DNA of 9,175 nucleotides, taken from positions 1 to 9,175 of the forward strand of contig CAKZYI010000758.1 in assembly GCA_937884735.1 (NCBI GenBank). The letters are read 5' to 3'. Below the pieces are notes generated by a model. The model was not told where the DNA came from. It saw nothing but the letters and a program-made list of their open reading frames with translations, and searched no databases. A program made the translations under genes and the position numbers. The stretch is from an uncultured Pleurocapsa sp. (GTDB taxonomy: Bacteria; Cyanobacteriota; Cyanobacteriia; Cyanobacteriales; Xenococcaceae). Shown here in pieces: positions 1-5,554 of this stretch (its first letter is position 1; every line of letters begins with the position of its first letter).

Positions 1-35
1 ACACCAGCAGAAACCTGAGCAGGAAACCCCGCCGC

Positions 36-752
36 CTAAAAGCCCGATAATAAAATGCGATCGCCTGCATTAACAACAATCTTGCCCCCATTTCCCTCTG
101 CTTGTGTATCGGCTAAAATCAAACTACCATCGCCAACGATAAAAGAATTTCCAGCCACAATATTAATATCACCCGCATCGCCTACCGCATTATTTATGGT
201 TTGAGACTGGATTTGAGTGCTACTAAAAGTAATATCATTTTCCGCAGTGATGCTAATATTTCCTGCATTCCCTATCCCTTGGGTGTCCGATAAAATTAAT
301 GAACCTGGATTTGCCGCAAATGAACCTGCGTTGATGTTTATATTACCCGCACTGCCAATCGACTCACTACCTAATTGTGTCAGAACAAAAGTAAAACCCT
401 CTTCATTAATAAAATCGACATTTCCCGTAGCGTTAATATTTATGTCTCCACCGTTACCTCTAGCCCCAGTCTGCACGTCTAATAAGATTCCTGTAAGTTC
501 GTCAAAACTAATTGAGTCCGTATTGATGTTGAGGTTGCCACCGTTGCCCTTACCTTGTTCTCTAACGAGAGGTAAGTCAAACCCTCTAACCTGAGATATA
601 AAAGTACTCAGGTTGCCAGTTAGAGTAATGCTGTTGGCGTTAACATTAATATCACCACCATTGCCAGTGCCAAAAACACTCGTGTCAATTACAGCAACGT
701 TTTCTAACTCCAATGTCTCTGTCGTCAGGTTGACATCCCCCCCATTCCCCAC
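36..752 (-). CDS. Hemagglutinin beta-helix repeat fragment (continuation of the 725-1870 gene)
   Basis: This is the downstream part of the same TPS protein in another frame. It consists of about eight degenerate beta-helix repeats of the pattern GxGGDIxINA or GNAGNIxIxA (for example TGNGGDINVNANSIT, ARGNGGDININATGN, AEGNGGKIVVNAGDR), alternating with loops such as ILADTQ and LILSDTQ. Reading this frame further upstream, past the apparent start, gives hemagglutinin-like sequence back to about 852 (KAIEAQTFARDYGTG, then RNTVGLSSVRRNTDGSQAV). The start near 750 is therefore an artefact of the frameshift. The frame ends at TAG (36-38), but the same frame continues to the window edge as AAGFPAQVSAG, which still looks like this family. 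The stop is therefore probably a nonsense mutation and the original gene extends beyond base 1. As it stands this fragment has no signal peptide and is unlikely to be exported. Confidence 0.85.
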   Translation of the reverse strand: MGNGGDVNLTTETLELENVAVIDTSVFGTGNGGDINVNANSITLTGNLSTFISQVRGFDLPLVREQGKGNGGNLNINTDSISFDELTGILLDVQTGARGNGGDININATGNVDFINEEGFTFVLTQLGSESIGSAGNININAGSFAANPGSLILSDTQGIGNAGNISITAENDITFSSTQIQSQTINNAVGDAGDINIVAGNSFIVGDGSLILADTQAEGNGGKIVVNAGDRILLSGF

Positions 753-1870
753 GGCTTGGCTGCCATCTGTATTTCTTCTAACCGATGATAAACCAACAGT
801 ATTACGAATTCCCGTACCATAATCTCTGGCAAAGGTTTGTGCTTCGATTGCTTTTCAAAGGTTTCTGCCGTGGAAATATTTAACTCGCCCACGATTTTTA
901 CTAACTCAGTTGCGTCAATATTAATATCTCCAGCATTAGTTTCAAAATTGCTATCTTCAGCTATACCTGCCAACAGTTCGCTTCGTTGTGATAGCTCTAA
1001 ATTTTTGGCATTAATATTAATTACTCCTCCACCATTGGCACTTACGTTAACTCTAGATTGTTCGGTTAAAGTAACGTTGCTTCGCTCTATTCCTTCAGGA
1101 AAGATCGGGCTTGGGTCTAACATAACTGTTCCTGCTTCGGACAAGCCACCTAATTCAACTACTCCTCCTGGTGAACTAATTCCTGCTGCATTTTCCATGA
1201 TAATATTGCCACCAATTAGGGAAATAGTTTCGCCGTTGTTAACCTCCAATCCCACTGAATCCCGTACCGTAAATTCTGGTATCAAACCAATATCTACTGA
1301 AGTCGTTTGCAAACCAAAATTAGCACGATTGATAATATTCCCAGGGTTGTTGCCAAAGTTTAAACCAATGGGACGATCGATCGTTAATATGGGTGCAGCT
1401 TGAGGATTTACCGCACTAAACTCACTCCCCTCAAACAGCAAACTATCGGCAGTAGTAGCTAAAAACGAACCGCCAATATTGAGGCGGGCATTTCCTCCAA
1501 AGACAATCCCCGCAGGATTGATTAATAATAAATTTGCGCCACCGTTGGCATTTATTGCGCCATTAATATCTGATATATTTCCTCCCGTAACGCGAGAAAA
1601 GATATTCTCTACATCTAGGGCATTGTTAAAGGTAGCCGAACTGCCTTCAGAAATAGAAAAATCTTGGAAACTGTGAAACAAATTATCACCAATGCGATCG
1701 CCGTCATCGATAGTAATACCATTATCCGTAGGCGTTAATTTTGTGTTGGTAGTGCCATCCACTGCAACCTGAGCTTGTGCAGTAACAAAGATATTACTAC
1801 TAATAAATAATCCGAAGAATAAATACTTATAGTAGTTCAATTTAGATGTTTTTATGTGTTTTATTGACAA
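725..1870 (-). CDS. TPS-type filamentous hemagglutinin N-terminal fragment (5' part of a broken gene)
   Basis: This is the amino-terminal part of a large secreted adhesin-like protein exported by two-partner secretion. A signal peptide spans about residues 1-33 (basic start, hydrophobic core, TAQA-QV cleavage). A TPS domain follows, with the family hallmarks NLFHSFQDFSI, GANLLLINPAGIVFG and GGSFLATTADS, then the start of a beta-helix (GGGVININAKNLEL, AGDINIDATELVKI). The only start after the upstream in-frame stop at 1877-1879 is TTG at 1868-1870, with no convincing Shine-Dalgarno, so the original start may also be altered. The reading frame goes wrong after about residue 340 (AETFEKQ). The last 40 or so residues are out-of-frame translation, and the true continuation lies in the frame of the 36-752 fragment. 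No ShlB/FhaC-type transporter gene is in the window. The family is clear from the motifs. The natural substrate or adhesion target cannot be told. Confidence 0.9.
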   Translation of the reverse strand: MSIKHIKTSKLNYYKYLFFGLFISSNIFVTAQAQVAVDGTTNTKLTPTDNGITIDDGDRIGDNLFHSFQDFSISEGSSATFNNALDVENIFSRVTGGNISDINGAINANGGANLLLINPAGIVFGGNARLNIGGSFLATTADSLLFEGSEFSAVNPQAAPILTIDRPIGLNFGNNPGNIINRANFGLQTTSVDIGLIPEFTVRDSVGLEVNNGETISLIGGNIIMENAAGISSPGGVVELGGLSEAGTVMLDPSPIFPEGIERSNVTLTEQSRVNVSANGGGVININAKNLELSQRSELLAGIAEDSNFETNAGDINIDATELVKIVGELNISTAETFEKQSKHKPLPEIMVREFVILLVYHRLEEIQMAAKPWGMGGMST

Positions 1871-2084
1871 ATAATTTTAAATCATACAGGTTTTCAACCT
1901 CGATTTTGCAGGAATTATCGCAATTGTCAAAAATATATTTACTTATGATTTGTTTAATATTCTTATTACCTGAAAAAAGCAGAATTTACCCGAACAAATA
2001 CCTGAACTTACCCTATAGAATTTCCCAAAAACACAATTCATAATATTTATAAGAGAAATTTCAACAACTAGCTATTTAGCAATA

Positions 2085-2090
2085 AAGGAG
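2085..2090 (+). promoter_or_regulatory. Ribosome binding site of the DUF4278 gene
   Basis: A clear AAGGAG lies ten bases before the ATG at 2101. It is the best Shine-Dalgarno in the window and fixes that start. The 230-base divergent spacer upstream (1871-2100) is AT-rich. It holds a short dyad AGGTT-TTC-AACCT at 1888-1900, in front of the hemagglutinin gene, and a TTGACA-like hexamer on the minus strand at 1925-1930 without a matching -10. Confidence 0.8.
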
Positions 2091-2100
2091 TATCAAAATC

Positions 2101-2307
2101 ATGGAATTACGTTTTATGGGTCAGACTTACGCAGCTTCCAACATCAAATGTGAAACCGTCCCCAGCAATCAGATTGCCCAGTTCAAAGGGCAAAGCTATA
2201 ACGTTCCCATCCCCGTTAGAACTATTAAGCCCCAACTACGGGAGGGAATCAGAAAATATCGTGGCGTAACTTACACCATAGAACCCCGAAACTATTCTGT
2301 AGCTTAG
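2101..2307 (+). CDS. DUF4278 domain-containing small protein
   Basis: A 68-residue protein of the cyanobacterial DUF4278 type. It shows three spaced copies of the short aromatic-Gly-Tyr pattern typical of the family: LRFMGQTY near residues 3-10, AQFKGQSY near 27-34 and RKYRGVTY near 51-58. There is no signal peptide, membrane segment or cysteine cluster, so it is probably a small soluble cytoplasmic protein. The biochemical role of the family is not established. The start is fixed by the strong AAGGAG at 2085-2090. The gene is transcribed divergently from the hemagglutinin gene and lies 57 bases before the zinc-ribbon gene. Its last codons (IEPRNYSVA and stop) are repeated as a relic (IEPQNYSIA) just after that next gene, which suggests local duplication. 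Confidence 0.85.
   Translation: MELRFMGQTYAASNIKCETVPSNQIAQFKGQSYNVPIPVRTIKPQLREGIRKYRGVTYTIEPRNYSVA
2278..2305 (+). repeat. Direct repeat copy 1 (3' end of DUF4278 gene)
   Basis: This segment encodes the end of the DUF4278 protein (IEPRNYSVA). It matches 2788-2815 at 25 of 28 positions, at an offset of exactly 510 bases. Confidence 0.8.
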
Positions 2308-2364
2308 ATCTATGGCTTAGAAAAATCGATCTGTAGACGCGATTGTAGATTGTAATTAAATACC

Positions 2365-2787
2365 ATGCCTAACAAACGCAGTAGTCGTCGTCGAGTAAAT
2401 CATTTTTCCTGTCCTCATTGTCATCAAAGACTTTGGAGAATGAATAGTGTCAAATATTATCTGCACTATCAAAATGCAGATGAGATTCAGAAAAATTTGA
2501 ATATTACTCGCAAAAAAGCATCTTTTTTAGCTAATCAAAGGTCTGTTTATGTAGACTGTAATCGCTGGATTGAAGAATTTTTCTGTTCTCAACATAGCAC
2601 TATTTGGCTGCTAGTATCTCGTCAGCAAGATGGCAAACTTACTTCGGTTGTTGCCAAAGCAAAAGACTGGCAAAAAACAGGGAAAACTATCGATCCCAGA
2701 TTACTCAACCCGTCAGTTAGTGAATATTCTTATAGAATGAGTCGCTCTGGTCATAGCCAAAATAAATATTATAAAGGGCTAAATTAA
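2365..2787 (+). CDS. Zinc-ribbon-like conserved cyanobacterial protein of unknown function
   Basis: A 140-residue basic protein. It begins with an Arg/Lys-rich tail (MPNKRSSRRRVN) and a CPHC knuckle (Cys16, Cys19, with His20). A second candidate metal-binding set follows at Cys65, Cys74 and His77 (VDCNRWIEEFFCSQH). Together they could bind one zinc ion. The C-terminal PSVSEYSYRMSR is a compact conserved-looking motif. There is no membrane segment. The basic tail and zinc knuckle suggest nucleic-acid contact, but this is inference; I know of no demonstrated function. The Shine-Dalgarno is weak. ATG at 2365 is chosen because it starts right at the conserved basic tail. The gene sits between two copies of the DUF4278 3' end, which may mark an insertion or duplication event. 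Confidence 0.75.
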   Translation: MPNKRSSRRRVNHFSCPHCHQRLWRMNSVKYYLHYQNADEIQKNLNITRKKASFLANQRSVYVDCNRWIEEFFCSQHSTIWLLVSRQQDGKLTSVVAKAKDWQKTGKTIDPRLLNPSVSEYSYRMSRSGHSQNKYYKGLN

Positions 2788-2815
2788 ATAGAACCCCAAA
2801 ACTATTCCATAGCTT
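2788..2815 (+). repeat. Direct repeat copy 2 (DUF4278 C-terminal relic)
   Basis: A second, out-of-context copy of the DUF4278 tail directly after the stop of the zinc-ribbon gene. It still reads IEPQNYSIA followed by TGA. Most differences are silent or conservative, so it is more likely the end of a former DUF4278 paralogue than chance similarity. Confidence 0.75.
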
Positions 2816-2988
2816 GAGTGGGATGTGTAGATAAAAAGATTGAAACCAGCAAAATCTGTGGATTGAACACAACTGCCATAAATGCGATCGATAACTGTAC
2901 AAATGTAAAGGAGATTAAATTTTAACGATCGCTCTCAAGTAACATAATAAAAACTATTGAATTTTACAGTGCGATCGCTAATTTATTC

Positions 2989-3155
2989 GATCCCAGACTA
3001 TCAAAACTCATGTCCTATCTTTGGCAAAATAAATTTTGAGGAATAGATCTAACAGCTTGCGGATTTGGCAATCAAAGCTATTTTCATCGTCATTTAAAAA
3101 AAATACAGGCGTTACGCCCAAGCAGTTTTATCGCAACCAGCAGTATTTTGCTTGA
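2989..3155 (+). pseudogene. AraC-family transcriptional regulator C-terminal remnant
   Basis: A decayed piece of an AraC/XylS-type DNA-binding domain. The first frame reads DPRLSKLMSYLWQNKF, resembling the start of the C-terminal domain, and then meets TGA at 3037-3039. It continues as IDLTACGFGNQSYFHRHLKK, the classic second helix-turn-helix. After the A-run at about 3094-3101 the frame slips. The next frame reads TPKQFYRNQQYFA followed by TGA at 3153-3155, the expected GVTPxQFR-type family end. The remnant therefore carries a stop, an apparent deletion of the first helix-turn-helix, and a one-base frameshift. It cannot make a working regulator. The target genes of the original are unknown. 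Confidence 0.75.
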
Positions 3156-3245
3156 GCAAAAATAGGCAAAAACAGCATATTTATAGAAGATTTAGTTGAG
3201 CAACTTGAGCAGAATAAGTCGTGATAAAAGGCGAAAAGGTGCAGA

Positions 3246-3351
3246 TATAGCAATACGTATCAAAGTTAGGACACTTAGAAAAATTGCTACTTGCTACTTG
3301 CGAACTAATAACTTTTGTACTGTCCTAATCTAAGTTGGTACGTTTATAGCA
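3246..3351. mobile_element. MITE-like element with imperfect terminal inverted repeats and 7-bp flanking repeat
   Basis: The left end (3253-3273) reads ATACGTATCAA followed by AGTTAGGACA. The right end (3321-3344), reverse complemented, reads AACGTACCAACTTAG followed by ATTAGGACA. The two match with small gaps, sharing ACGTAyCAA and TTAGGACA. Both are flanked by the direct repeat TATAGCA (3246-3252 and 3345-3351), as expected for a target-site duplication. The interior (about 47 bases) has no coding capacity and contains a 7-mer tandem (TTGCTAC twice, 3284-3297) followed by CGAACTAATAAC. This looks like a miniature or internally deleted transposable element. No transposase is present to name its family. 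Confidence 0.55.
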
Positions 3352-3439
3352 CCGCCCAATCGATTTTCAATCTTGCTATTTAGATATGAATTTGCCATCG
3401 ATGAATAACTATAAACTTTTTAAAGTAAACATCTATAGC

Positions 3440-4177
3440 ATGAAGTCCTATTACAATTTAATCTTATTTGTTTTACTAATTGTGTTTGGCTTTGCTCTTA
3501 CAAATACAGCGATCGCTGAAATTCAAACGACCGTTAGGTTTCAACCACCTCCAGAAGAAGAACAGCCCAAACGCACTGAGGGAGCAGCCTCTCGCCAAAC
3601 TACTCAATGTGCTGTCGATTCCCTGTTGCCTCAATCCAATGCAGGCGATCGCTTTAACCTAGCTGCCATAGTCCCCCAACAAAACTATGGATTGACCACA
3701 TTAGAACGTCCCGATCTGTGGATCTATCTTCCCAAAACATCTGCCAAGCAAGCTATTCTTAGCATTAGAGAAGAAGGCAACATTCCCCATTGGCAACAAT
3801 CAGTAGAATTAACAGAAAGAGCAGGTGTTACGGGCATTAGACTGGCTGATGATGCGCCAATTTTGAAACTAGGCAAAAATTATCAATGGGCGGTAATTTT
3901 GATATGCGGCGATCGACCCAACCCCAACGATCCAGTAGTGACATCTTGGATTAAGCGTGTTGCCCCAAAAAATATTAAAACCCCATCAACATCAAAATTA
4001 GAGTTGGCTTCCACCTATGCCCAGCAAGGAATTTGGTACGACGCGCTCAATATTTTAATTTCGGAAAAATCATCACAAGAGAATTGGTGCAATTTGTGGA
4101 GTGAATATTTAGAATCGGCTGGTTTAGACAAGATTGCTGACAAGCCTGTGATAGAAAACCTTTTATTCTCAGAGTAA
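3440..4177 (+). CDS. DUF928 exported protein
   Basis: A 245-residue cyanobacterial DUF928 protein. From the ATG at 3440 a standard signal peptide appears: MKSYYN, a hydrophobic core (LILFVLLIVFGFALTNT) and cleavage after AIA. An earlier ATG at 3386 would add 18 residues ahead of the signal peptide and has no ribosome site, so 3440 is preferred. The mature part has the family hallmarks: AAIVPQQNYGLTTLERPDLWIYLP near the start, TSAKQAILSI, then LGKNYQWAVILICGDRPNPNDP and a C-terminal helical part with LASTYAQQGIWYDALNILI. It is likely periplasmic or outer-membrane associated, and no enzymatic activity is established. From general knowledge, DUF928 genes are often seen near TPS hemagglutinin and CHAT-domain genes in cyanobacteria. 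Here the TPS gene lies about 1.5 kb away on the other strand. Confidence 0.88.
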   Translation: MKSYYNLILFVLLIVFGFALTNTAIAEIQTTVRFQPPPEEEQPKRTEGAASRQTTQCAVDSLLPQSNAGDRFNLAAIVPQQNYGLTTLERPDLWIYLPKTSAKQAILSIREEGNIPHWQQSVELTERAGVTGIRLADDAPILKLGKNYQWAVILICGDRPNPNDPVVTSWIKRVAPKNIKTPSTSKLELASTYAQQGIWYDALNILISEKSSQENWCNLWSEYLESAGLDKIADKPVIENLLFSE

Positions 4178-4382
4178 TTATAGAATTAAATATTATTTTT
4201 TCTTTGCTACTTCAAATTTATTTTCTGGCAATTGTAATATTTGTGAGATGGTGTCTTCGCTTTTCATCTCATAAAATACGCCTAGTGTGAATTAAAATGA
4301 TGTATGGAATAGCTTATAAATTAAGCAATCACGTAAATCAAAGTAGAAATGATTATCTTATTGAATAGCTTTGAAAGCCAAA

Positions 4383-4437
4383 GGCGCGACAGCTTTGCTG
4401 CGCCCAGAGCTTCGCTCTGGAACGAACTCTGTTCGTT
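4383..4437. repeat. Three tandem short hairpins inside the 222-bp element
   Basis: Hairpin 1 (4383-4404) pairs GGCG with CGCC and CAGC with GCTG around TTT, with a CGA bulge. Hairpin 2 (4404-4420) is the perfect 7-bp stem CCAGAGC-TTC-GCTCTGG. Hairpin 3 (4421-4437) is the perfect 7-bp stem AACGAAC-TCT-GTTCGTT. Back-to-back palindromes with 3-base loops resemble interspersed palindromic repeats of cyanobacterial genomes. On RNA from either strand they would form a hairpin chain. Confidence 0.75.
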
Positions 4438-4440
4438 GCT

Positions 4441-4467
4441 AAAGGCTAAAGGCTACGAACTAATAAC
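4441..4467 (+). repeat. Heptanucleotide tandem repeat with CGAACTAATAAC tail
   Basis: Two copies of AAAGGCT followed by ACGAACTAATAAC. This is an STRR-type (short tandemly repeated repetitive) sequence of the kind found in cyanobacteria. The same 12-base tail follows a different heptamer pair (TTGCTAC) at 3301-3312 in the other mobile element. Confidence 0.6.
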
Positions 4468-4644
4468 CTCTCAACGAAGCTAATTCACACTAGGCGTAAA
4501 ATATTTTTTATTCAGAAACCACTATGATATATATGGTCATGTCAATAACAATAATTAGTTCCAACAACAAATAATGTATTGCTTCGCACTATTTGTAGGT
4601 TTCAAACATCGCCACGTATAAAATGATTTAGACTTTTGCATTTT

Positions 4645-5505
4645 ATGGCAACAATAATATTCAAAAATTTAGCTCAAAAATTATTGATATTTCAGTTTTT
4701 AATTGCAGGGTTGATTAGTGGTTGTAATAAGCCCAATGACGTGGCTTTACCAAGTACTGTTGAACAGAAGCCATCTAATAGCAAGCAAAATATTGATACC
4801 CCAGAGCTTATTTTATCTGCTGCTGCTAGTATGCAGGATGTACTCCGCGAGATCGAACAGCTCTATATAAATAAGTATCCTCAAGCAAAGATTATCTTTA
4901 ATTTTGGTTCATCTGGTTCTCTACAACGACAAATAGAACAAGGCGCACCAGTAGATATTTTCATTTCTGCTGCACCTCAACAGATGAATGATTTAGCAGA
5001 TCGAGAACTAATTCTAAACGAAACTCGCCAAGATTTAGTCAAAAATCAGATGGTGCTAGTCACACCTCAAGATAATCAATTAATTAATAACTTCGATGAT
5101 TTAATTGGACAATCAGCTAAACAAATTGCTTTGGGCGATCCCAATAGTGTCCCTGCTGGGAAATATGCTCAAGAAATTCTAACTAATCTCAATTTGATTA
5201 ATGATGTCAAAACCAAGACAGTATATGGTAAAGATGTTCGTCAGGTGTTGAACTATGTTGCTACAGGAAATATTGAAGCAGGGATCGTTTATCGTACCGA
5301 CCTTGCAACGACAAAAAAAGTAAAAATTGTTGCTACTGCATTACAAGCAACTCATTCCCCCGCAATTTATCCTATTGCAGTAGTTAAAGATAGTAATCAT
5401 CGCGAAGCAGCTAAACAATTACTAGAATTTTTATTTAGTCCTCAAGCTCAAGCTATTTTTGAAAAATATGGTTTTATGACTATTGGCAAATCAAAAGGTT
5501 TTTAA
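4645..5505 (+). CDS. modA: Molybdate ABC transporter substrate-binding lipoprotein ModA
   Basis: A 286-residue periplasmic binding protein that captures molybdate (or tungstate) for an ABC importer. ATG at 4645 gives a lipoprotein signal peptide with lipobox LISGC (Cys27), so the protein is likely membrane-tethered; a TTG nine bases earlier is possible but less likely. ModA signatures run through the protein: ELILSAAASMQDVL (oxyanion-binding Ser at about 62), FNFGSSGSLQRQIEQGAPVDIFISA (second binding Ser in GSSGS, about 88-92), IALGDPNSVPAGKYAQE (about 162-177), GIVYRTDL, and the C-terminal FLFSPQAQAIFEKYGF. Length is normal for the family. No modB or modC gene for the membrane and ATPase subunits follows; the next gene is convergent, so the permease must be encoded elsewhere. 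No consensus molybdate-responsive operator was recognised upstream. Confidence 0.93.
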   Translation: MATIIFKNLAQKLLIFQFLIAGLISGCNKPNDVALPSTVEQKPSNSKQNIDTPELILSAAASMQDVLREIEQLYINKYPQAKIIFNFGSSGSLQRQIEQGAPVDIFISAAPQQMNDLADRELILNETRQDLVKNQMVLVTPQDNQLINNFDDLIGQSAKQIALGDPNSVPAGKYAQEILTNLNLINDVKTKTVYGKDVRQVLNYVATGNIEAGIVYRTDLATTKKVKIVATALQATHSPAIYPIAVVKDSNHREAAKQLLEFLFSPQAQAIFEKYGFMTIGKSKGF

Positions 5506-5554
5506 AACAAGTTTGTGATACGCGATCGTGATGGTGAAATGAAACAAATCAAGA

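Larger units (their letters stand above)
1..1870 (-). pseudogene. Whole broken TPS hemagglutinin gene, partial at the window edge
   Basis: This is the combined span of the two hemagglutinin fragments. Restoring one A to the AAAA run (TTTT on the plus strand, 852-855) makes one continuous frame: TFEKAIEAQTFARDYG instead of TFEKQSKHKPLP. The TAG at 36-38 then interrupts the same frame, with family-like sequence on both sides. Two independent lesions, plus a TTG-only start without a ribosome site, suggest a decaying gene. Sequencing error in a homopolymer could explain the first lesion but not easily the second. Confidence 0.7.
2816..3385. other. Gene-free stretch with relics
   Basis: Apart from the AraC remnant and the small inverted-repeat element, I see no intact gene here. 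An AAAGGAG box at 2906-2912 resembles a ribosome site but has no ATG after it, so it may be what is left of a lost gene start. HIP1 occurs at 2971-2978. Confidence 0.6.
4277..4498. mobile_element. 222-bp MITE-like element with perfect 18-bp terminal inverted repeats
   Basis: TACGCCTAGTGTGAATTA at 4277-4294 is repeated exactly in inverted orientation at 4481-4498. The interior has no open reading frame of note. It holds three consecutive hairpins (4383-4437) and a heptamer tandem (AAAGGCT twice, 4441-4454) followed by CGAACTAATAAC. The perfect termini and lack of coding capacity suit a non-autonomous transposable element mobilised in trans. Both ends are flanked by short A-rich sequence, so a target-site duplication cannot be assigned with certainty. 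It lies between the DUF928 gene and modA and could move a promoter or terminator between them. Confidence 0.7.
4178..4644. other. Intergenic region between DUF928 gene and modA
   Basis: Besides the 222-bp element, this stretch has a weak dyad GAGATG/CATCTC (4245-4250 and 4265-4270, 14-base loop) with no T-run. Just upstream of modA there is an inverted pair ACAAATA/TATTTGT (4567-4573 and 4590-4596). The latter could be an operator or leader hairpin for modA, but it matches no site that I recognise. I see no gene. Confidence 0.5.

Noticed and set aside
217..1676. Several plus-strand open frames opposite the hemagglutinin gene
   Set aside because: Pro/Leu-rich shadow translations of the Gly/Asn/Ile-rich repeats on the minus strand, with no ribosome sites.
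1925..1930. TTGACA on the minus strand as -35 of the hemagglutinin gene
   Set aside because: No acceptable -10 at 16-18 bases, and the gene start itself is doubtful.
1846..2043. A 65-codon open frame on the plus strand between the hemagglutinin and DUF4278 genes
   Set aside because: It overlaps the start of the hemagglutinin gene, has no ribosome site, and its low-complexity AT-rich translation matches no family pattern.
2278..2815. CRISPR-like repeat
   Set aside because: Only two diverged copies, separated by a whole gene; the repeat is explained by DUF4278 coding sequence.
2717..2902. A minus-strand 61-codon frame after the zinc-ribbon gene
   Set aside because: It overlaps the zinc-ribbon gene and the DUF4278 relic, and has no coding signature.
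3386..3439. Upstream start of the DUF928 gene at 3386
   Set aside because: It would place 18 polar residues before an otherwise standard signal peptide and lacks a ribosome site.
4245..4270. Terminator after the DUF928 gene
   Set aside because: Only a 6-bp stem with a 14-base loop and no T-run.
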